Source: Deinococcus multiflagellatus (GTDB taxonomy: Bacteria; Deinococcota; Deinococci; Deinococcales; Deinococcaceae). Taken from it: DNA of 64,000 bases. The notes beneath the pieces are model-generated. The model had not been told where the DNA came from, did no database searches, and saw nothing but the letters and a program-made list of their open reading frames with translations. Both the position numbers and the translations under genes were made by a program. Below, in pieces: positions 39,979 through 48,898 of the stretch (positions are counted from its first letter, which is position 1; each line of letters opens with the position of its first letter). The stretch covers positions 1-64,000 of the forward strand of contig NZ_JAIQXV010000003.1 of assembly GCF_020166415.1 (NCBI RefSeq). Direction: 5' to 3'.

Positions 39979-41080
39979 TCAGGGCCACCGGGGGGTCGGT
40001 TTCGCTGGGTTCGGGCAGGGCGCGGCGCACCTCGCGCATGGCGGAGTGAATGACCCCCAGCGCGAGGCTCATGGTCAGCAGGCTGGAAAAGCCGTAACTC
40101 ACCAGTGGCAGCGGCACCCCGGTCACGGGAAAGATGCCAGCGGCCACGCACAGGTTCACGAAGGCCTGCCCCACGATCATGAACATGGCGCCAATGGCCA
40201 GCACACTGGCGCCGTGGATTTCTGGGGTCATGGGCCGCACCCGGCTGGCGAGGTGCGCCACGTCCAGGGCGGTGGCCACGATCAGCCAGTAGGCAAAGAG
40301 CAGGATGGTCACGCCCAGCAGCCCCGAACTGAAGCCCACCGAGGCCACGATCATGTCGGTGTGCTCGCCGAAGTACTCGTAACGGGGGCCGTCCGGGCCC
40401 TGCCCGATGATGCCGCCCATGCGCAGGTCGCGGTGGGCCAGCCCAATCTGGTCCAGGCCCTGGGTGGGGTCCTCGCCCCGGTTCTGGTGCCCGGTCAGCC
40501 GCTCCATGATGTAGGGGTTGCGCTCCACGTAGATGCCCGCCACCGGAATGGCCAGCAGCCCCAGCGCCAGCATGAAGCCGCTGATGTTGCTGATCCTGAC
40601 CCCCGCCGCGTACATCAGGATGATGCCCAGCGAGAACATCAGCACGCTGCTGCCCAGGTCTGGCTCCCAGAACACCAGCCCCGTGGTCAGCACGATCATG
40701 CCCGTGGCGCTGATCAGCTTGTTCTGCACGCCTCGGCGCGCGAAAAAGGATGCCAGCATCATCACGAGCCCCAGCTTGGCCATCTCGGAAGGCTGAAAGC
40801 GGATCACGCCGAAATCCAGCCAGCGCCGGGTGCCGGAACTCTCGGCGGTGCCCACCCCGATAAAGTGCACCAGCACCAGCATCACCAGGGTCACGCCCCA
40901 CACCCAGGGGCCCAGTTGCAAAAAGGCCCGGGGCCGCAGGCGCGCGGCCAGCAGCGTGAGCCCCAGCGCCAGCAGCGCCTTGGGGCCGTGGTCGAAGATC
41001 TTGGCGGGGTCCACCGCCGCCACGCCCAGCAGGCCCATGCTGATCAGCAGCACCTGGGCAATCAGCAGCTGCACGCTCAC
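39968..41080 (-). CDS. ftsW: SEDS-family cell-division protein FtsW
   Basis: 370 residues, ten membrane helices. Lipid-II peptidoglycan glycosyltransferase of the SEDS family. The RWLDFGVIRFQPSEMAKLGLVMMLA stretch (the EAFKL-like region), the central WEPDLGSS and the C-terminal GVPLPLVSYGFSSLLTMSLALGVI loop are family signatures. Overlapping murD by the GTGA at 41077-41080, it looks like part of a cell-wall unit; FtsW rather than RodA because of the murD linkage. The partner murG and murC are not in the window. Confidence 0.88.
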   Translation of the reverse strand: MSVQLLIAQVLLISMGLLGVAAVDPAKIFDHGPKALLALGLTLLAARLRPRAFLQLGPWVWGVTLVMLVLVHFIGVGTAESSGTRRWLDFGVIRFQPSEMAKLGLVMMLASFFARRGVQNKLISATGMIVLTTGLVFWEPDLGSSVLMFSLGIILMYAAGVRISNISGFMLALGLLAIPVAGIYVERNPYIMERLTGHQNRGEDPTQGLDQIGLAHRDLRMGGIIGQGPDGPRYEYFGEHTDMIVASVGFSSGLLGVTILLFAYWLIVATALDVAHLASRVRPMTPEIHGASVLAIGAMFMIVGQAFVNLCVAAGIFPVTGVPLPLVSYGFSSLLTMSLALGVIHSAMREVRRALPEPSETDPPVALSAD

Positions 41081-42369
41081 AGCTGGGCCTCCGTCCGGGC
41101 CTGGGCCAGCGCCTGGGCAGCCCGGCGAAAACTCTCGCCCCGGGCCTTGTAGTCGCGGAACTGGTCAAAACTGGTGCCCACCGGGGCCAGCAGCACCGTG
41201 CCGCCCCCTGGCAGGGCGTCCAGGCCCGCCTGCACGGCCGCGCGCATGGTGGCCTCGCCGTCCTCGCCGCCCACCACGCGGTAGGGCAGCCCTAGGGCGC
41301 GCGCCATCGTCTCGCCGTCCTCGCCAAAGGCGATCACCTGGGCCACCCGGCCCTGGGCCGCCTCGCGCAGGGGGGCCAGTTCGGCGCCCTTGTCCCGGCC
41401 GCCCACCAGCCACGCCACCGGGGGCCGGGCGCGCTGCAGGGCCGCTTGCACCGCCAGGGTGCGGGTGGCAATGGAATCTTCGATAAAGGTCACGTCTCCC
41501 GCCTGCGCCACCGTTTCAAAGCGGCCCGCCACCGGCTGGGCATGGCGCAGGGCGTCCCCCAGGACCGCTGGATCGGCGGGGCGCCCCAGGTGGGTCAGCA
41601 GCGCCTCGGCCGCCAGCAGGGCGGCGGCGGCGTTGGCGGGGTGAACCCCGGCAGGCAGGTCGCCCGGGTCCAGCACGGGCTGGCCGTCCGCCAGCACCAG
41701 CCGCGCAGGGTCAAAGGCGCGCACCTGGGCCCGGGTGGGCACGGCCAGCCCGGCAGGCAGCACCAGCACGTCGCCGGCTTCCTGCCCGGCCGTGATGTTG
41801 CGCTTGGCGCCGTGGTAGGCCTCCAGGGTGCCGTGGCGGTCCAGGTGGTCCACGCCCAGGTTGGTGATCACCGCCACCGGCAGGCGCAGGCCCGGCACGC
41901 GTTCCAGCTGAAAGCTGGAGAGTTCCACCACCGCCACCTCGGCGCGGTCCACCACGTCCAGCAGCGGGGGGTCAATGTTGCCGCCCTCCAGCGCCCGCAG
42001 CCCCGAGGCGCGCAGCAACTGGGCCACCAGCACCGTGGTGCTGCCCTTGCCAGCGGTGCCGGTAATGCCCACCATCGGCAGCGCTGGGCGGGCGCGGGCG
42101 GCCAGCACCACCTCGCCAATCACCTCGGCGCCGGCCGCGCGCAGCCGGGTCAGGTCCGGGTGGTCAATGGGCACGCCGGGCGCGGCCACCACCGTGCGGT
42201 AGGGGCGCGACGCGTCCCCCGGTGCCCAGCCCAGTTCCGCCATCAGCGCCAGATCCTCGGCCGCTGGGCGCGCGTCGATCCACTCGGCCTTTTTGCCCTC
42301 GCGGGCCAGAAAGCGCGCCGCCCCCCGGCCACTGCGCCCCAGTCCGTATACCAGCACCCCGTCGTTCAC
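41077..42369 (-). CDS. murD: UDP-N-acetylmuramoylalanine--D-glutamate ligase
   Basis: 430 residues. Cytoplasmic Mur ligase adding D-Glu to UDP-MurNAc-L-Ala. The ATP-binding loop is GITGTAGKGSTT, HPANAAAALLAAEAL and GGRDKGAELAPL are Mur-ligase landmarks, and the segment DSIATRTLAVQAAL carries the acidic residue of the ligase core. The GTG at 42369 has TATGGT 6 nt upstream (leaderless), and starts directly at VYGLGRSGRGAARFLA. A longer reading to 42468 runs into the neighbouring exported protein promoter. It leads the murD-ftsW-DMT unit. Confidence 0.92.
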   Translation of the reverse strand: MNDGVLVYGLGRSGRGAARFLAREGKKAEWIDARPAAEDLALMAELGWAPGDASRPYRTVVAAPGVPIDHPDLTRLRAAGAEVIGEVVLAARARPALPMVGITGTAGKGSTTVLVAQLLRASGLRALEGGNIDPPLLDVVDRAEVAVVELSSFQLERVPGLRLPVAVITNLGVDHLDRHGTLEAYHGAKRNITAGQEAGDVLVLPAGLAVPTRAQVRAFDPARLVLADGQPVLDPGDLPAGVHPANAAAALLAAEALLTHLGRPADPAVLGDALRHAQPVAGRFETVAQAGDVTFIEDSIATRTLAVQAALQRARPPVAWLVGGRDKGAELAPLREAAQGRVAQVIAFGEDGETMARALGLPYRVVGGEDGEATMRAAVQAGLDALPGGGTVLLAPVGTSFDQFRDYKARGESFRRAAQALAQARTEAQL

Positions 42370-42479
42370 GCCCCCACCATAGAGCAGGGGCGGGGCGCGG
42401 CGCTTGAGAAGCGCGCCCACATGGGCAAGAATCGGCAAAGACACCCCCTCAGCCGCCCCCCCACTCACCGGAGGTTTCG

Positions 42480-43667
42480 ATGCTGCGCCGCGCCGCCCTG
42501 CTGACCCTGGCCCTGCCCCTGCCCACCGCCGCCCTGGCCGGGGGTGCCGACCCCCTGCGCGTGGGCCCGGCCCTGACCCCGCCGCCCCTCATGGCCCCGG
42601 TGCGTGAGGTGGCGCTGGCCGCCGCCCCCGACGGCACCCTGCACCTGGGCGCGGTGGTGGACAGCGGCCGTTTTTCTTCTGGGCGCGGCACCTTTACCGG
42701 GCGCGTGGTGCGGGTGTGGCGCAGCCAGGGCGGCGCGTGGCAGCCCCTGGGCGACGTGCTGAATTACCGCCAGCCCCGCCCGGCTTCCAACCTGAACCTC
42801 GTGCTGGATGAGCAGGGGCGCCCGGCCGCCGTGTGGAACGAGAACTACGGCGACAACGACGTGGTGGAACTGCGGGCGTGGCGTGAAGGCCAGGGCTGGA
42901 CCGACTGGGCCGGGCGCTACCTGGGCGACGACCTGCCTTACGCGGCGCGCACCCGCGCCGTGGCGGCGTGGCAGGGCGAAATTGTGCTGGCCTGGGGCGA
43001 GTACCTGCGCAAGCCCGACGGCAGCCAGCTGACGGTGCGGCGCTGGGACCCGGCCCAGAAAAGCTGGGTGCGGGGGCCGGCGTTTAACGACATCCGCACG
43101 TTTTCCCGGACCCCGGCCCTGGCCCTGACCCGCAGCGGGCAGCCGGTGGTGGCGTGGCTGCAGGGCGAGGTCACCGAAAGCCGCGTGCTGGCTGCGCGCT
43201 GGACTGGGGCACGCTGGCAGCCCCTGGGCGGCGCCCTGAACGCCCAGCCCGCCTACGTGGCCTCTACCCGCATGGTGCTGGACGGCCAGGACCGGCCCAC
43301 GGTGGCGTGGCTGCAGCAGGTGCAGGGCCAGGACACCCTGCTGGCCACGCGCTGGGACGGCGCGCGCTGGGTACCGATGGGCGGGGCGCTCAGTCGCCTG
43401 TACGCTTCGGCGCCGGCGCTGGCCACCGATCCGGCGGGGCACGCGGTGCTGGCCTGGGTGGAAGAGCGCCTCAGCGACGGGCTGGGGCAGATTCACGCGG
43501 CGCGCTGGGATGGGCGGGCGTGGGCGGCGTGGCCGGTGCTGAACCGGAGCCTGAAGCGGGACGCGCGGTCGCCGGCGGTGGCGGTGGACCGGCAGGGGCG
43601 GGTGACGGTGGCTTGGCGGGAGGATGTGGGGGGGCGGTATACGGTGCAGGTGCAGCGGTTGCGGTAG
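42480..43667 (+). CDS. Exported protein with beta-propeller-like repeats
   Basis: 395 residues. A signal peptide (about 1-20) precedes a repetitive body where each unit has a W-rich pattern such as AARWTGARWQPLGGAL, ATRWDGARWVPMGGAL and AARWDGRAWAAW. The spacing suggests blades of a beta-propeller or galactose-oxidase-like fold. No enzymatic motif is seen. GGAGG lies 5 nt before the ATG, so translation uses an SD. The gene is divergent from murD. Confidence 0.75.
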   Translation: MLRRAALLTLALPLPTAALAGGADPLRVGPALTPPPLMAPVREVALAAAPDGTLHLGAVVDSGRFSSGRGTFTGRVVRVWRSQGGAWQPLGDVLNYRQPRPASNLNLVLDEQGRPAAVWNENYGDNDVVELRAWREGQGWTDWAGRYLGDDLPYAARTRAVAAWQGEIVLAWGEYLRKPDGSQLTVRRWDPAQKSWVRGPAFNDIRTFSRTPALALTRSGQPVVAWLQGEVTESRVLAARWTGARWQPLGGALNAQPAYVASTRMVLDGQDRPTVAWLQQVQGQDTLLATRWDGARWVPMGGALSRLYASAPALATDPAGHAVLAWVEERLSDGLGQIHAARWDGRAWAAWPVLNRSLKRDARSPAVAVDRQGRVTVAWREDVGGRYTVQVQRLR

Positions 43668-44010
43668 GGGGGTGGGGGCAGGTCTTCTTTGCTGGCTTGC
43701 CCCACCCCCCAGCCCCCTACCCCAGAGGGGCAGGGGGAGTTTTTCCGCTGCGCTCGGCAAACGTTGACTGGCGGTGTGGAGCGGCCTTCCTTCGCCCCGC
43801 TGTGTACGCCGTCGCCCTGCTCCGCCCATCGTCGTACGCCCGCGCCCTTCGGGCACGACGGCTTCGTCTGGACCTGGGCGGTATGAGGGCAGGAAGGCTT
43901 GGTGTGCCCCAGAAGGTTCTACTTTTCAAAAGACAAAAGATAGGGCGATGTTTTGACCCTCTCCCAACGGGAGAGGGCCTTGCGCAGCAAGGGGTGAGGG
44001 GGTCTCTCGC
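43668..44010. other. Gene-free region holding repeat copy C and a CCCTCTCCC hairpin
   Basis: 343 bp between the convergent exported-protein and trmFO genes. It is filled by the third repeat copy and by a second repeat type, CCCTCTCCCAACGGGAGAGGG, at about 43952-43977. Confidence 0.7.
43689..43940 (+). repeat. Non-coding repeat, copy C
   Basis: Third copy of the family, on the plus strand. It shares with copy A the C-rich palindrome, GCCCGCGCCCTTCGGGCACG followed by GTCTGGACCTGGGCGGT, and the end TTCTACTTTTCAAAAG. With copy B it shares AACGTTGACTG and a nearby GTACGCCGT. No coding sequence fits the whole block. Confidence 0.75.
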
Positions 44011-45411
44011 TCAGACGCTGGCGACTTCGGGTTCTGCGGGTGTCTCGGTCAGGATGGCAGGCGCGGTCACACTCAGGCCGGCTTCGGCCTGTGCCCAGGT
44101 CATAAACGCATTCAGGCCACGGTGGAACATCACCGGGCGCTTTTCGCGTTTGCCCAGCTTGCGGGGTTTGCCAGTCTTGGGGTTCACCTCGGCGGGCAGT
44201 TCGGGGACCAGGGCCCAGTTCACGTTCATGGGCTGGAAGCCCTTGGGGTTGGCGCTGGCGAGGTAGCGGGTCAGGCCGCCCAGCATGGATTCGGCCGGGG
44301 GGGTCAGGGGCGGCAGGCCCAGGGCCAGTCGGGCGGCATTGGTGCCGGCCAGCCAGCCGGTGGCGGCGCTTTCCAGGTAGCCCTCGGTGCCGGCCAGCAC
44401 GCCTGCCACAAATTTCTGCGCGTCGGCGCGCAGCTGCAGGGTGGAGTCCAGCACCGCCGGCGCGTTCAGGTAGGTGTTGCGGTGCATCACGCCGTAGCGC
44501 ACAATCTCGGCGTTTTCCAGCCCTGGAATCAGTTGCACCACCGCTTTCTGGTCGCCCCACTTCAGGCCCGTCTGAAAGCCCACCAGGGACCACATGCGGC
44601 CCTCGCGGTCTTCCTGGCGCAGCTGGGCCACGGCGTAGGGCCAGCGCCCGGTGCGGGGGTTGTCCAGGCCCTTGGGGCTCATGGGGCCAAAGCGCGGCGT
44701 GTCCACGCCCCGGCGCGCAATTTCTTCAATGGGCATGCAGCCCTCGAAAAATTCCAGCTTCTCCCAGTCGTGCGGCGTGTGGGCGCGGGCCTGCTCCAGC
44801 GCCCCAAAAAACGCCAGGTACTCCTCTTTGGTAAAAGGGCAGTTGATGTAATCGGCACTCTGGTCGTAGCGGCCCGCGCGCCACGCCACGTCCATGTTGA
44901 TGCTCTCGAAGGCGATCACCGGGGCGGCGGCGTCATAAAAGCTCAGGCGCTCGCTACCCGTCAGCTGGGCAAGGTCGGCGGCCAGCGCGTCCGAGGTCAG
45001 GGGCCCGGAGGCGATCACGGCGATGCCCTGGGGCACAGCGGTGACTTCCTCGCCCCGCACCTCAATCAGCGGGTGTTCGCGCACCGCCTGGGTCACGCGG
45101 GCGCTGAATTCATCGCGCTCCACGGCCAGCGCGTTGCCGGCGGGCAACTTGGAGGCGTCGGCGGCCCCCACAATCTCGCCGCCCACGGAGCGCAGTTCGG
45201 CCTGCAGCAGGCCCTTGCTCTGCAGTTCGCCCTCGCCGCCCAGCGAGTTGCTGCACACCAGTTCGGCGAAGTTGCCGCTGCGGTGCGCGGGGGTCATCTT
45301 GACCGGGCGCATTTCATACAGGCGCACCCGCACGCCCAGCCGCGCGGCGGCCAGCGCCGCCTCCGAGCCCGCCAGGCCTGCGCCCACCACCGTGATCATC
45401 CGCTCACTCAT
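44011..45411 (-). CDS. trmFO: Methylenetetrahydrofolate--tRNA-(uracil-54-C5)-methyltransferase
   Basis: 466 residues. Folate/FAD-dependent enzyme making m5U54 in the tRNA T-loop, in contrast to the SAM-dependent TrmA. The FAD motif is VVGAGLAGSEAALAAARLG; MTPAHRSGNFAELVCSNSLGG contains the catalytic Cys; SPKGLDNPRTGRWPYAVAQLRQED and GVMHRNTYLNAPAVL are family hallmarks. The start ATG at 45411 follows TACACT by 9 nt; an in-frame TTG at 45414 is 6 nt from it. A second tRNA-modification activity, the MnmC pair, is in the same window. Confidence 0.95.
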   Translation of the reverse strand: MSERMITVVGAGLAGSEAALAAARLGVRVRLYEMRPVKMTPAHRSGNFAELVCSNSLGGEGELQSKGLLQAELRSVGGEIVGAADASKLPAGNALAVERDEFSARVTQAVREHPLIEVRGEEVTAVPQGIAVIASGPLTSDALAADLAQLTGSERLSFYDAAAPVIAFESINMDVAWRAGRYDQSADYINCPFTKEEYLAFFGALEQARAHTPHDWEKLEFFEGCMPIEEIARRGVDTPRFGPMSPKGLDNPRTGRWPYAVAQLRQEDREGRMWSLVGFQTGLKWGDQKAVVQLIPGLENAEIVRYGVMHRNTYLNAPAVLDSTLQLRADAQKFVAGVLAGTEGYLESAATGWLAGTNAARLALGLPPLTPPAESMLGGLTRYLASANPKGFQPMNVNWALVPELPAEVNPKTGKPRKLGKREKRPVMFHRGLNAFMTWAQAEAGLSVTAPAILTETPAEPEVASV

Positions 45412-45479
45412 CAAGCAGCGAGTGTAGGGGAAAGGAGGGCGGGGATTTGTGGGGTGGGGAAGGGCAGGAGGGGAGGGCC

Positions 45480-45898
45480 ATGCGGCACACCTTCGATTTG
45501 GTCGGAGAGCCGCCGCCGCTCAACGGTGCGGTGGTTCAGGCGTTGATGGCCGAAGAGTTCCGCTCTACAGATTTGGTCTGTTCGCCCCATATCGTGTGGC
45601 TGCGCCTGGAAGGCCAGTGGTGGCGCATGGCCCCATGCTGGCCTGGCCGTCATCGGACACAGCGCCCCTGGCCTGGGAAGTGCCTGAAGAGGGTCTGTTT
45701 GCGCCCCTGCGCGATCTGGGAAATGAAACGGGGCTCCGGGGGCAAACACTGGCGGGCTGGTTGTATGGCGTCAGGCAGACCACACCCAGCCTCTCACTGC
45801 AGTTTCAGGACGGACGGCAGATCAGCTTCTTCGGGAGTGATCACTCATGGCGCGAGTTTGAAGTTGTGCAGTGGACGCTTGACCCGGGCCAGCTCTGA
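45480..45898 (+). pseudogene. Frameshifted hypothetical gene
   Basis: The start MRHTFDLVGEPPPLNG through HIVWLRLEGQWWRM is in one frame; from about 45630 a second frame continues AWEVPEEGLFAPLRDL, TLAGWLYGVRQT, QFQDGRQISFFGSDHSW and ends EVVQWTLDPGQL. Both halves look like real protein, and together they would give about 140 residues. A -1 shift near 45630-45650 splits them, so one base seems missing. There is an SD (GGAGGG) before the ATG at 45480. This is a recent pseudogene or a sequence error. The function is unknown; Trp and Phe-rich short domain. Confidence 0.6.
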
Positions 45899-46690
45899 TT
45901 ACCGCTCCGGCGTGCCGCCCAGGGCCGCCTTTACGCGCGACAGGCTCTCGTAGGCCAGGATGCGTGCGGCCCACAGGCGGTCAGCCGGCAAGGGCAGCGT
46001 TTCGTCAAAGCGCACCTCGGGGGCGGGCACGCTGAGCACGTTCACGCCCTGGGCCCGGAACAGCGCGGCGGCGCGGCGCGAGTGGCTGGGGCTGGTCACG
46101 AGCAGCACCCGGGTCCAGCCGCGCGCCTGGGCAAGGTCGCGCACGCGGGCCGCCTCGTCGCGGGTGGTGGTCACGTTGGTCAGGGTGAGCACCTGCGGAC
46201 CCGGCGAAGGCACCAGCGCGCGGAGGTGCGCCTGGGCCAGCGTGCTGATTTTCGGACAGCCCCGGGCCCCGATCAGCCCGGACTGTTCGGACACGGTGAC
46301 CACGGGCGCGTAGCCCGCCCGCCACAGTTCCAGCCCCCGCACCAGGCGGCTGAGGCTGCTGGGCTCCAGGGTGCGGGTGCCGCACTGCACCCCGCCCCCC
46401 AGCACCACAATGGCGTCGGCGGGCTGGGGCCCCTGGGCCAGGGTCAGGGCAGCCAGCGGCGCGCGCAGCACCGGGGTCAGCAGGCACAGCCACAGGCCCA
46501 GGGCCAGCGCGCCCGCGCCCAGCCGCAGCGCGCGCCACGCGGGCGGCCACTCCCCGACCAGGGCGCCCACCAGCACCAGCCCGATTAGCAGGCCCACCGG
46601 CGCGCGCACATCGCCAAAAAAGGCCGCCAGAATCCCCAGCGCCGCCCCCAGCACGCCGCCGCCCACACTGCCCCGCCACTGCGCCCGCAT
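45899..46690 (-). CDS. YdcF-like DUF218 membrane protein
   Basis: 263 residues. Two to three N-terminal membrane helices (about 8-75) precede the periplasmic or cytosolic DUF218 domain, which begins ADAIVVLGGGVQCG and contains TRDEAARVRDLAQARG and VLLVTSPSHSRRAAALFRAQG. Proteins of this kind include SanA and ElyC/YdcF, linked to cell-envelope polymer or vancomycin phenotypes. TAGACT lies 8 nt before the ATG (leaderless). It is divergent from the DUF305 gene, with start codons 43 bp apart. Confidence 0.85.
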   Translation of the reverse strand: MRAQWRGSVGGGVLGAALGILAAFFGDVRAPVGLLIGLVLVGALVGEWPPAWRALRLGAGALALGLWLCLLTPVLRAPLAALTLAQGPQPADAIVVLGGGVQCGTRTLEPSSLSRLVRGLELWRAGYAPVVTVSEQSGLIGARGCPKISTLAQAHLRALVPSPGPQVLTLTNVTTTRDEAARVRDLAQARGWTRVLLVTSPSHSRRAAALFRAQGVNVLSVPAPEVRFDETLPLPADRLWAARILAYESLSRVKAALGGTPER

Positions 46691-46698
46691 CTGGGGCA

Positions 46699-46725
46699 AG
46701 TCTACCGGGGGGCGGCGCCTATACT
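46699..46725. promoter_or_regulatory. Back-to-back leaderless promoters
   Basis: Two -10 boxes face away from each other: TAGACT on the minus strand (46699-46704) for the YdcF-like gene and TATACT on the plus strand (46720-46725) for the DUF305 gene. Each ends 8 nt before its start codon. The shared region is so short that expression of one gene could affect the other. Confidence 0.55.
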
Positions 46726-46733
46726 CGCCCCTG

Positions 46734-47348
46734 ATGCCGCGCCGAATTCTGCTGCCTGTGCTGCTGCTCCTGGCTGGGGTGCTGGCCGCCGCCCTGCTGC
46801 TGGCCCCGCGCCTCCTGCCCCCGGGCGAGCAAAGCCCGGAGGTCCGCTTCGTGCGCGAGATGACCCAGCACCACACCCAGGCGGTGGACATGGCCATTCG
46901 TATCCGCGAGCGCAGCCGCGACCCGCAGCTGCGCACCATTGCCCTGGACATGCTGCTTTCGCAGCAGGAGCAGATTGGGCAGATGCGCGGCTGGCTGACC
47001 ATCTGGGGCCGGCCCTGGGGCGGCGAGGGCATGAGCGCCGAGCACGCCCGCATGATGGGCATGGCGACCCCCGCCGAGGTGGCGCGCATCAGCACCCTGC
47101 CGCCCCGGCAGAGCGAGGTGCAGTTTCTGCAGCTGATGACCCGGCACCATCAGGGGGCGCTGGCAATGGTCACGCCGGTGCTGGAGGCGCGGGTGCGCCC
47201 GGAAGTGCGGGCCCTGGCTGCCCAGATTCAAAATGCCCAGGCCGCCGAGATCCGCCTGATGACCACGCTGCTGAGAGAACGGGGCGCCCAGCCGCTGCCC
47301 GCGCCGGGGGGCATGGACATGGGGGGCCACGACCACAGCCGTCCGTAG
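46734..47348 (+). CDS. DUF305-family membrane-anchored protein
   Basis: 204 residues. An N-terminal membrane helix (about 4-25) anchors a helical domain with two copies of the DUF305 unit: VREMTQHHTQAVDMAI and LQLMTRHHQGALAMV. The His pairs in each unit bind metal in this ferritin-like four-helix-bundle family. The C-terminal tail is Met/His-rich (GGMDMGGHDHS), suggesting copper or other metal binding. TATACT lies 8 nt upstream of the ATG. Probably a periplasmic metal-related protein; ligand not known. Confidence 0.85.
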   Translation: MPRRILLPVLLLLAGVLAAALLLAPRLLPPGEQSPEVRFVREMTQHHTQAVDMAIRIRERSRDPQLRTIALDMLLSQQEQIGQMRGWLTIWGRPWGGEGMSAEHARMMGMATPAEVARISTLPPRQSEVQFLQLMTRHHQGALAMVTPVLEARVRPEVRALAAQIQNAQAAEIRLMTTLLRERGAQPLPAPGGMDMGGHDHSRP

Positions 47349-47527
47349 AAAGCTGAATGGGGGCGGATCAGAACCGGCGGCGCGGGAGGATGAAGAGGCC
47401 GGTTCCATCATCCACCGTTTCCCCCTGGCCGTGCAGGTCGGCCGCCGGGGGCGCCCATCTGTCTGACGGGGTTTTGCCTCTGCCCTGGCCGAGGCTTCGT
47501 TGGCCCCGGCCACTCGGCTTCCAGGCC

Positions 47528-48898
47528 CTACCGGCGCACGCGGCGGGCGGGTTCGCTCTGGCCGCTCTGCTGGAACATCACCTGCTCGGCCTGCCCCCCG
47601 GTGACGGGGCCGAACACCAGTTCGGCGCCCACGGCTTGCAGCAGGAACCGGTCGGGGGCCACCGCGATCAGTGGAAAGATCTGGTCGCTGACGGTCACCC
47701 GCAGGCCCGCCCCCTGACGCCGCACCTCAAACTGCTGGCCGTCCGCAAAGGCGTAGGTGCCCACGTAGCGGTCCAGCACGGCGGCCGGCACCGAGACCAC
47801 CCTGGGCTTGACCGGCAGCGTGTAGGGCTGACCATGCACCAGGGCCGCCAGATCGTCGGCCATGAGGCCCACTGGGGCTGTGGAAACGTTGGACAGCACC
47901 GTAATGGTCAGGTCCTCGGCCGGGTAGGTGCGAAGAAGGGCCATGTAGCCGTCAATGTTGCCGTTGTGTTCGGTGCGCGCCGGCTCTGCCCCGCTGGCCG
48001 GCGTGATGAGCCAGCCGTAGCCATACCGCGAGTCCTGACCCGGGGCCACCGGGACCGCCGGGGTGAACATCTGGGCGGTGGCGGCCTTGGAGAGCACCCG
48101 GCCTCCCTGCAGGGCGTGAATCCAGGCATCCAATTCGCGCGCGGTGCTGATCAGCGCGCCCGCCCCCGAGGCCACGCTGGCGTCCACATGGTCGGCGTTG
48201 GTGTAGGTGGTGCCGTCAAAGTCGTAGCCGGACGCGCGGCCCGCGCGCAGGGGCTGCGGGGCGTCGTAGTCGGTGAGCTTCAGGCCCGCCGGGGCCAGCA
48301 CCTGCTGGCGCAGAAAATCGGCGTACGGCTGACCCGAGGCCACCTCCACCACCCGGCTCAGCAGCACGTACCCGGCGTTGCTGTACTGAAATTTGGTGCC
48401 CGGCGCAAAGTTCAGCGGCTGCCCCGCAAAGCGCGCGATCAGGGCATCGAGGGTGTGGGGCAGGGCCTTGAAGGTGGCAAACGCGTCGCGGTCGGTGTAG
48501 TCGGCCACCCCGGCGGTGTGGGTCAGGAGCTGGTGCAGGGTGATCTCCTGGGCGTGCGGGTAGGCTGGCAGAAACCGCGAAAGGCGGTCCCCCACATTCA
48601 GTTTGCCCTGGTCCTGCAGCTTCAGGATGGCGGCGGCGGTGAAGCTCTTGCTGATCGAGGCGATACGGAACAGCGTGTCCGGGGTAACGCGCGCTCCCAG
48701 TTCCAGGTTGGCCTGCCCAGCCGTGCCCGCGTACAGGGTGCGCCCCCGCTGGGTGATCAGCACCGTGCCCATAAAGCCGGTGGCCTGGGCCTGCGCCTGC
48801 ACGTACGCGGCGGCGGCCTCGGGGATGCGGGCGGGCGTGGCGGCGCCGGCTGCACCAGCGAGAAGAAGAAGGGCCGTCAGGGGAAGATGAAGGGTCAT
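47528..48898 (-). CDS. Exported serine hydrolase of the beta-lactamase/D-alanyl-D-alanine carboxypeptidase fold
   Basis: 456 residues. A signal peptide (about 1-20) is followed by a class C beta-lactamase-like domain: SxxK as SISKSF, the YxN motif YSNAGY, and HNG. A C-terminal lipocalin-like beta domain (about 355-450) is typical of such serine hydrolases or esterases. Not necessarily a beta-lactamase. The ATG at 48898 gives the signal peptide; an in-frame GTG at 48901 lies next to it. No neighbours help define the substrate. Confidence 0.87.
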   Translation of the reverse strand: MTLHLPLTALLLLAGAAGAATPARIPEAAAAYVQAQAQATGFMGTVLITQRGRTLYAGTAGQANLELGARVTPDTLFRIASISKSFTAAAILKLQDQGKLNVGDRLSRFLPAYPHAQEITLHQLLTHTAGVADYTDRDAFATFKALPHTLDALIARFAGQPLNFAPGTKFQYSNAGYVLLSRVVEVASGQPYADFLRQQVLAPAGLKLTDYDAPQPLRAGRASGYDFDGTTYTNADHVDASVASGAGALISTARELDAWIHALQGGRVLSKAATAQMFTPAVPVAPGQDSRYGYGWLITPASGAEPARTEHNGNIDGYMALLRTYPAEDLTITVLSNVSTAPVGLMADDLAALVHGQPYTLPVKPRVVSVPAAVLDRYVGTYAFADGQQFEVRRQGAGLRVTVSDQIFPLIAVAPDRFLLQAVGAELVFGPVTGGQAEQVMFQQSGQSEPARRVRR

